Assembly (NCBI GenBank): GCA_964589725.1
Contig: CAZPUJ010000362.1
Span: 1-9,939 of the forward strand
From: CAYSHJ01 sp964589725
GTDB taxonomy: Bacteria > Planctomycetota > Planctomycetia > Planctomycetales > Planctomycetaceae
Length of the DNA stretch: 9,939 bases
Reading direction: 5' to 3'
Each line of letters opens with the position of its first letter. The stretch's first letter is position 1. Positions 6,548-9,939 of the stretch are shown here, piece by piece. The notes under the pieces were generated by a model. It saw only the letters and a program-made list of their open reading frames with translations. It ran no database searches and was not told where the DNA came from. The translations under genes and the position numbers were made by a program.

Positions 6548-7609
6548 TTAGAACTCGGTTACCGGGACAGCATCGCGGTATGTTGCCAGAGCGCGGACAA
6601 CACCATGCGTGGTGTACGGAGCCACATTCGGACCGTGGTCCAAAGTCTGATTGAGGAATCGCACAGTGCCATCTCCCATGAGAGCGTGAACGCCTCCGGC
6701 ATGATCACTTTTGGGACCGACTTGAGCGTCGATGAGCCCGGAGCACCCCATTTTGTCCTGTGGGGTGTCGGTGCATTGAAAGAAATCATCCGCACCGCTG
6801 TTGGTATTCCGGTTAATGCCGAAGCAATTTTCGACGTTGAGACAATTGGCAATGTTAATGCCGCGTCCGCTCGCCCAACATCCACGCGGGTCGTTGGCGT
6901 CCACCCCTGCCTTCGCCTCCCAAACGAAAATCGTCGTGGAAAGCCCGTCTTTCACCTCATCGAGTCGCGCCGCGCCTCCATATCCCATCACGCCACGTTC
7001 GGTGACGCTCGTGGCCCAATAGGACATATTGAAACTAAGAATGGGGGCCACAGGAGTGGTACCAGGAGTGGCACCGGAATTCACTCCGTACGACGTTCTG
7101 GCCCATTCACCATTCATTGCCGAGCACTTATGCGCGGCAGTGGCATTCGAGTCTGAAGGACAGGCGTAGGCCGCCAGAAACGTTCCGCGAACGGTGGCAT
7201 TCGCACTGGGAGAAGGTGCCGCCATCGACTGCGATGGATCGTACTTCTTAAAGAGCGGAATCTGATCCATCTCAGGCAAGATCAGTGTGAACGCCGAAGC
7301 CGCAGCGTCGAGCGCGGTATCGACGGTCATAGTACTGCCGGTCGTATTTGTCGTCGGCGTCAATCGTCCTGCACCGGTTGCTCCGTCACGCCAAATCGCA
7401 CCGGGCGGCAAAATCTTGTGAACGCTAAAATAATTGTGCAAAGCAACGCCAATCTGCTTGAGATTGTTCTTGCACTGGCTGCGTCTTGCCGCTTCGCGAG
7501 CATTTTGCACTGCCGGAAGCAGCAAGGCAACCAGAATGGCGATGATCCCGATGACCACCAACAATTCGATCAATGTGAAAGCACGGCGAACTCTTTGTGA
7601 AACTGGCAT
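6548..7609 (-). CDS. DUF1559 protein with prepilin-type N-terminus and H-X9-DG C-terminus
   Basis: 353 residues. The N-terminus RRAFTLIELLVVIGIIAILV is a type IV prepilin/pseudopilin leader. Cleavage is expected between Ala10 and Phe11, with Glu15 at +5, then one hydrophobic helix ending in LLPAVQNAREAARR and the family signature CKNNLKQIGVALHNY (46-60). The C-terminal H-X9-DG motif is His303 to Asp313-Gly314, followed by TVRFLNQTL. These features define the planctomycete DUF1559 pseudopilin-like family, predicted to be exported and surface- or envelope-associated; the function of individual members is unknown. Six or more Cys between about 245 and 290 could form disulfides. The start at 7609 is set by AAGGAG at 7616-7621. 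An in-frame extension to 7837 is rejected because it reads the truncated permease in the wrong frame. The gene is bracketed by two copies of a coiled-coil/permease junction and so appears intrusive here. No clear promoter is visible in 7610-7721. Confidence 0.95.
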   Translation of the reverse strand: MPVSQRVRRAFTLIELLVVIGIIAILVALLLPAVQNAREAARRSQCKNNLKQIGVALHNYFSVHKILPPGAIWRDGATGAGRLTPTTNTTGSTMTVDTALDAAASAFTLILPEMDQIPLFKKYDPSQSMAAPSPSANATVRGTFLAAYACPSDSNATAAHKCSAMNGEWARTSYGVNSGATPGTTPVAPILSFNMSYWATSVTERGVMGYGGAARLDEVKDGLSTTIFVWEAKAGVDANDPRGCWASGRGINIANCLNVENCFGINRNTNSGADDFFQCTDTPQDKMGCSGLIDAQVGPKSDHAGGVHALMGDGTVRFLNQTLDHGPNVAPYTTHGVVRALATYRDAVPVTEF

Positions 7610-7615
7610 AAAGAG

Positions 7616-7621
7616 CTCCTT
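7616..7621 (-). promoter_or_regulatory. Ribosome binding site of the DUF1559 gene
   Basis: AAGGAG on the minus strand, 6 nt upstream of the ATG at 7609. It selects this start, immediately before the prepilin leader, over upstream in-frame codons. Confidence 0.8.
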
Positions 7622-7721
7622 CGAAAAAGTGGGAAATGAGTCAACAGAAGACGTGTGCTGCGCAACAGTTTGAAGAGCGATGTCGTCAAAATCCAGTCCG
7701 GAACGGTAATCTTTCAGCCGA

Positions 7722-7844
7722 TCAGAACAAGCGAGTGGAACTGACACAGGCCGCCCCCAACACGTCTTCCAACGCATACGTGCCACCGGAAACGTTGAAG
7801 AAGATGATGCTGACGATCGCCGACAAGGACAGGGCACGTTTCAC
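7722..7844 (-). pseudogene. 5' remnant of a second APC permease gene
   Basis: From the GTG at 7844 the minus strand reads MKRALSLSAIVSIIFFNVSG, then GTYALEDVLGA. This matches the first 29 residues of the intact permease at 24 positions. After about residue 31 the similarity ends and the frame runs through a short tail (ACVSSTRLF) to a TGA at 7722-7724. Many of the nucleotide differences are silent or conservative, so this was a functional diverged paralogue before truncation rather than a recent copy. The remaining 420 or so codons are absent, and the DUF1559 gene begins 112 nt further on. A functional 40-residue peptide is unlikely, because the membrane helix is followed by unrelated residues. 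Confidence 0.85.
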
Positions 7845-8040
7845 GGCAACGCGCTCTCGGTTCGCACGAAGTAGGTCAGCCTTTCCAGGCTGACGCAGAG
7901 GTTATCGGCGTCGTTTCGAGCATCCGGGTCAGGCTGGAAAGCCTGACCTACTCATAAACCGGCATCAGGGGGTTCGGCCACATCGAGACGGGTGATGCTG
8001 GCTCAGTCAGCGCGGTGAGTTGTTGCAGCAGGTCGCGAAT
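7757..8040. repeat. Right copy of the duplicated coiled-coil/permease junction
   Basis: Direct-repeat partner of 6238-6433. It holds the 5' permease remnant (7757-7844), a spacer with the hairpin doublet, and the 3' end of the intact coiled-coil gene (7948-8040). Compared with the left copy it carries 88 additional bp. Confidence 0.85.
7871..7951. repeat. REP-like hairpin doublet inserted at the coiled-coil gene 3' end
   Basis: Arms 7871-7894 and 7928-7951 are reverse complements at 22 of 24 positions. Each arm alone folds as a perfect 8-bp stem with a 4-nt loop: 7875-7882 with 7887-7894 around TTCC, and 7928-7935 with 7940-7947 around GGAA. The CTA at 7948-7950 is the TAG stop codon of the coiled-coil gene, so the element reaches into the gene end. 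I recall the word TAGGTCAGGCTTTCCAGCC as widespread in planctomycete genomes. The doublet could also act as a transcript-stabilising or attenuating hairpin; it lacks a T-tract. Confidence 0.88.
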
Positions 8041-9864
8041 GATGACTTCGGCTTCGATTTTTTCGTTGATCCAGCGTTGGCTGGCGGAACGCCAAGCGGA
8101 TTCGCGCAAGTCGAGTTGTTCGGCTTGACGCTTTAGCGACTCTTCTTGGTCGCGCTGCTTGCGGTCCTGGTCGGTGGCCCATTCGGTCAGCGTTTGCTGT
8201 TCGGAGCGGAAGCCGTCTTTTTGTTGCTGGAACGCCACCTGCATTTCTTCGAGTTCACGGCGTTGCTCGGTCAGGGCCTCGCGCAAGTGCCGGTAACGAC
8301 CGGAAAGTTGTTGCCGCGCGGCGTCGATGCGTTGTTGAGCCACTTCCTCGCCACACGATTGAGTCATCTGTGCCCAAGCCTCTTCGATGGCCATCCGCAT
8401 CTCGAGCGTCTCGCGGTGCGTCTCCTCAAGTTCCGCCCGCAGCTTGTCCAACCGCTCACGGCGGCCTTCCAAGTTTTGGACGTGCAGCGTCAGCATGTCT
8501 TGCTGGCGTCGCAGATCGGCCAGTTGCGTGCTGTGGCTGCAATCCCAGTCTTCTTGCTCGGCCTTGAGCCGTTCGCGGTCGCGGACGGTGAACTCCTGGA
8601 ACGCGCGTTGCGATTTGAGAAGCATCTCGCGCTCGCGATTGACGGACCGTTCTCGTTCTTCGAGCAACGACCGCACGCGTTCGAGCTGTGACTTCCGCAA
8701 GCGAATGACCGACTCGGCTTCGTCGAGTTGACTGCGCGTCCGCTGAGCTTCTAGACGGAATTCGTTCTGCGCCGTTGCGATCTCCTGCCGAGCTTTCGCA
8801 AGATGTTCCTGCTGAAACCGCAGCCGGTTTTCCAGCACCACTCGCTCGTGTTTCATTTCGAGCATCTGCTGATCGCGCTGCTTCGCGAATTCTTCTTTCG
8901 CCTGTTCGAGTGCGGCGAGCTGTTCGCGTTGCTGTGCGTTGAGTTCTTCCGCTTGCTGCTGCCGCTCGGCATAGAGTTCTTCGCGTACGCGAGCCACGGC
9001 CGCCTGTTGAACCTCGCGTTGGCGACTTAACTCCGCTTGTTCGCGGTCTCGCTGTTCGAGCCAATCGGACCGCAGTCGTTCAAACTCGGCTCGCTCGGTG
9101 CGCAGAGAGTCTCGGTCGGTGCGCAATTCGGCGGTGAGCGTTTCTTCGGTGACGTCTTGTCGCACGCGAGTTTTCACGACCTCGATCTCTTGCCGTCGAA
9201 CTCGCCAGGACTCTTCGAGCGTCACTCGTTGTTGTTCATAGTCCGCTTGCAGCCGTTGCCGTTCCTCTTCGGTGTCGGCGATCGCCTGTTGCAAACGGTC
9301 TCGTTCGGCATCAACTTTACCGGCGACGTCGGCGAACATTCGAATACGTTCGGCATCGACTGCGGAACGCTGCTGATCCAGTGCCGCCTGAGCGTTTCGT
9401 AGTCGCGCAACCATCTGTTGCTGATCGGCAATGTGTTCCTTAAGTGCCGCCTCACTCAGCTGCAACGCGGCTTTTTTGTCTTGCAGTTCTTGTTCGGCGT
9501 CGGCCTTCCACTGCCGCAGGCTGCGACGGTCTTGTTCCAACTGCTGCAACTGAGTCGCCAGCGCCTGATCGCGTTGATGCAACTCGGAGAAACTGTTTTT
9601 CAAGTGACCGATCAGCTGCGTCGCCTGAGTCAGCAATTCTTCGTCAGGTCGCGGTGCCGAATGAATGTCCGGCATCGCGGGGTTGGATGTGTTCAAGTCG
9701 GAGATCGAGCTTGGGGCACTCGACGACATCAGCCCATCGACGGGCGGGTCGATGCGAGCCACTCGCCCATTCGCCAGCGGCACGAAGCGAGACGAAAGAT
9801 CGGAGATCTTATCGCTCGGTTGGCGCGATAAGGCAGAACACTCAGCCTGCAGGTTTTCGCTCAT
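7948..9864 (-). CDS. Long coiled-coil protein of unknown function
   Basis: 638 residues, cytoplasmic by appearance, with no signal peptide or membrane segment. Residues 1-75 are a Ser/Pro/Asp-rich, probably disordered head. About 75-610 is nearly continuous heptad-like coiled coil rich in Gln, Glu, Arg, Leu and Ala, with runs such as LQQLEQDRRSLRQW and EELNAQQREQLAALEQAKEE. A short proline-rich tail (TEPASPVSMWPNPLMPVYE) ends the protein. The start at ATG 9864 has AAAGGA 8 nt upstream. The composition resembles SMC-like or scaffold/filament proteins, but no ATPase, DNA-binding or enzymatic motif is visible, so I assign no function. The tail is conserved in the remnant at 6341-6433, so it is probably meaningful. 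The gene preceded a permease in both copies of this junction, which hints at a link with transport or the envelope. The stop codon lies inside a hairpin doublet. Confidence 0.85.
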   Translation of the reverse strand: MSENLQAECSALSRQPSDKISDLSSRFVPLANGRVARIDPPVDGLMSSSAPSSISDLNTSNPAMPDIHSAPRPDEELLTQATQLIGHLKNSFSELHQRDQALATQLQQLEQDRRSLRQWKADAEQELQDKKAALQLSEAALKEHIADQQQMVARLRNAQAALDQQRSAVDAERIRMFADVAGKVDAERDRLQQAIADTEEERQRLQADYEQQRVTLEESWRVRRQEIEVVKTRVRQDVTEETLTAELRTDRDSLRTERAEFERLRSDWLEQRDREQAELSRQREVQQAAVARVREELYAERQQQAEELNAQQREQLAALEQAKEEFAKQRDQQMLEMKHERVVLENRLRFQQEHLAKARQEIATAQNEFRLEAQRTRSQLDEAESVIRLRKSQLERVRSLLEERERSVNREREMLLKSQRAFQEFTVRDRERLKAEQEDWDCSHSTQLADLRRQQDMLTLHVQNLEGRRERLDKLRAELEETHRETLEMRMAIEEAWAQMTQSCGEEVAQQRIDAARQQLSGRYRHLREALTEQRRELEEMQVAFQQQKDGFRSEQQTLTEWATDQDRKQRDQEESLKRQAEQLDLRESAWRSASQRWINEKIEAEVIIRDLLQQLTALTEPASPVSMWPNPLMPVYE

Positions 9865-9919
9865 CTCGGGAGTCCTTTCCCTGAGAGTGCCAATCCTTGA
9901 TTTTAATGCCCATCAACCC

Positions 9920-9939
9920 GATTTTTGATTTTTGATTTT
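9920..9939. repeat. GATTTTT tandem repeat upstream of the coiled-coil gene
   Basis: Almost three units of GATTTTT run into the window edge. On the minus strand this is a phased A-tract 56 nt or more upstream of the coiled-coil start. It may be bent DNA or an UP-element-like tract. No convincing -35/-10 pair was found in the remaining 9865-9919, and the true extent of the repeat is not visible. Confidence 0.5.

Noticed and set aside
6464..7156. 230-codon open frame on the plus strand within the DUF1559 region
   Set aside because: It is antisense to the DUF1559 gene, with no recognisable motif or ribosome binding site.
7610..7837. 76-codon N-terminal extension of the DUF1559 protein
   Set aside because: It would bury the prepilin leader, and it reads the permease remnant in the wrong frame. 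A good Shine-Dalgarno supports 7609.
8146..8691. Leu/Phe-rich open frame on the plus strand opposite the coiled-coil gene
   Set aside because: Antisense reading of Gln/Glu/Lys/Arg-rich heptads gives Leu/Phe/Ala-rich frames; there is no independent evidence of coding.
9920..9939. Start of a CRISPR array
   Set aside because: It is a 7-nt direct tandem repeat without spacers, so a low-complexity A/T tract.

Overview
The window looks like chromosomal DNA from a member of the Planctomycetota. The main reason is a DUF1559 protein with a prepilin-type N-terminus and a C-terminal H-X9-DG motif, a family hugely expanded in that phylum. WD40 remnants, a moderately high G+C content judged by eye, and short hairpin repeats scattered between and inside genes fit the same picture. 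I cannot name the genus.

Layout: the last codons of a WD40-repeat protein (2-79, +) are followed by a paired inverted-repeat element (179-269). Next is a secreted gamma-glutamyltransferase-like enzyme (289-2106, +) with a small palindrome inserted in frame. A convergent spacer with another short repeat separates it from genes that all run on the minus strand. In transcription order these are a 638-residue coiled-coil protein (9864-7948), a DUF1559 protein (7609-6548), an APC-family amino acid/polyamine permease (6325-4964) and an MgtA-like P3B P-type ATPase (4836-2248).

The most informative part is 6238-8040. The DUF1559 gene lies between two diverged copies of one junction: the 3' end of a coiled-coil gene followed by the 5' end of a permease gene. 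The copy at 6238-6433 carries the 3' remnant of a second coiled-coil gene, with an internal stop codon, joined to the intact permease. The copy at 7757-8040 carries the intact coiled-coil gene joined to a permease cut off after about 30 codons. I infer an ancestral tandem array coiled-coil/permease/coiled-coil/permease whose middle was lost or replaced, leaving DUF1559 in between. The right copy is 88 bp longer than the left. The excess is essentially a doublet of two perfect 8-bp hairpins that also provides the stop codon of the coiled-coil gene, so the left copy works as a natural empty site.

Functionally, the permease and ATPase may be co-transcribed transporters for amino acids or polyamines and for Mg2+. 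The coiled-coil gene was apparently once tightly coupled to the permease, with only 15 nt between them in the left copy, but its function is unknown. No RNA genes, CRISPR arrays, insertion-sequence transposases or defence systems were seen. All identities are hand counts and all family calls come from motif recognition.
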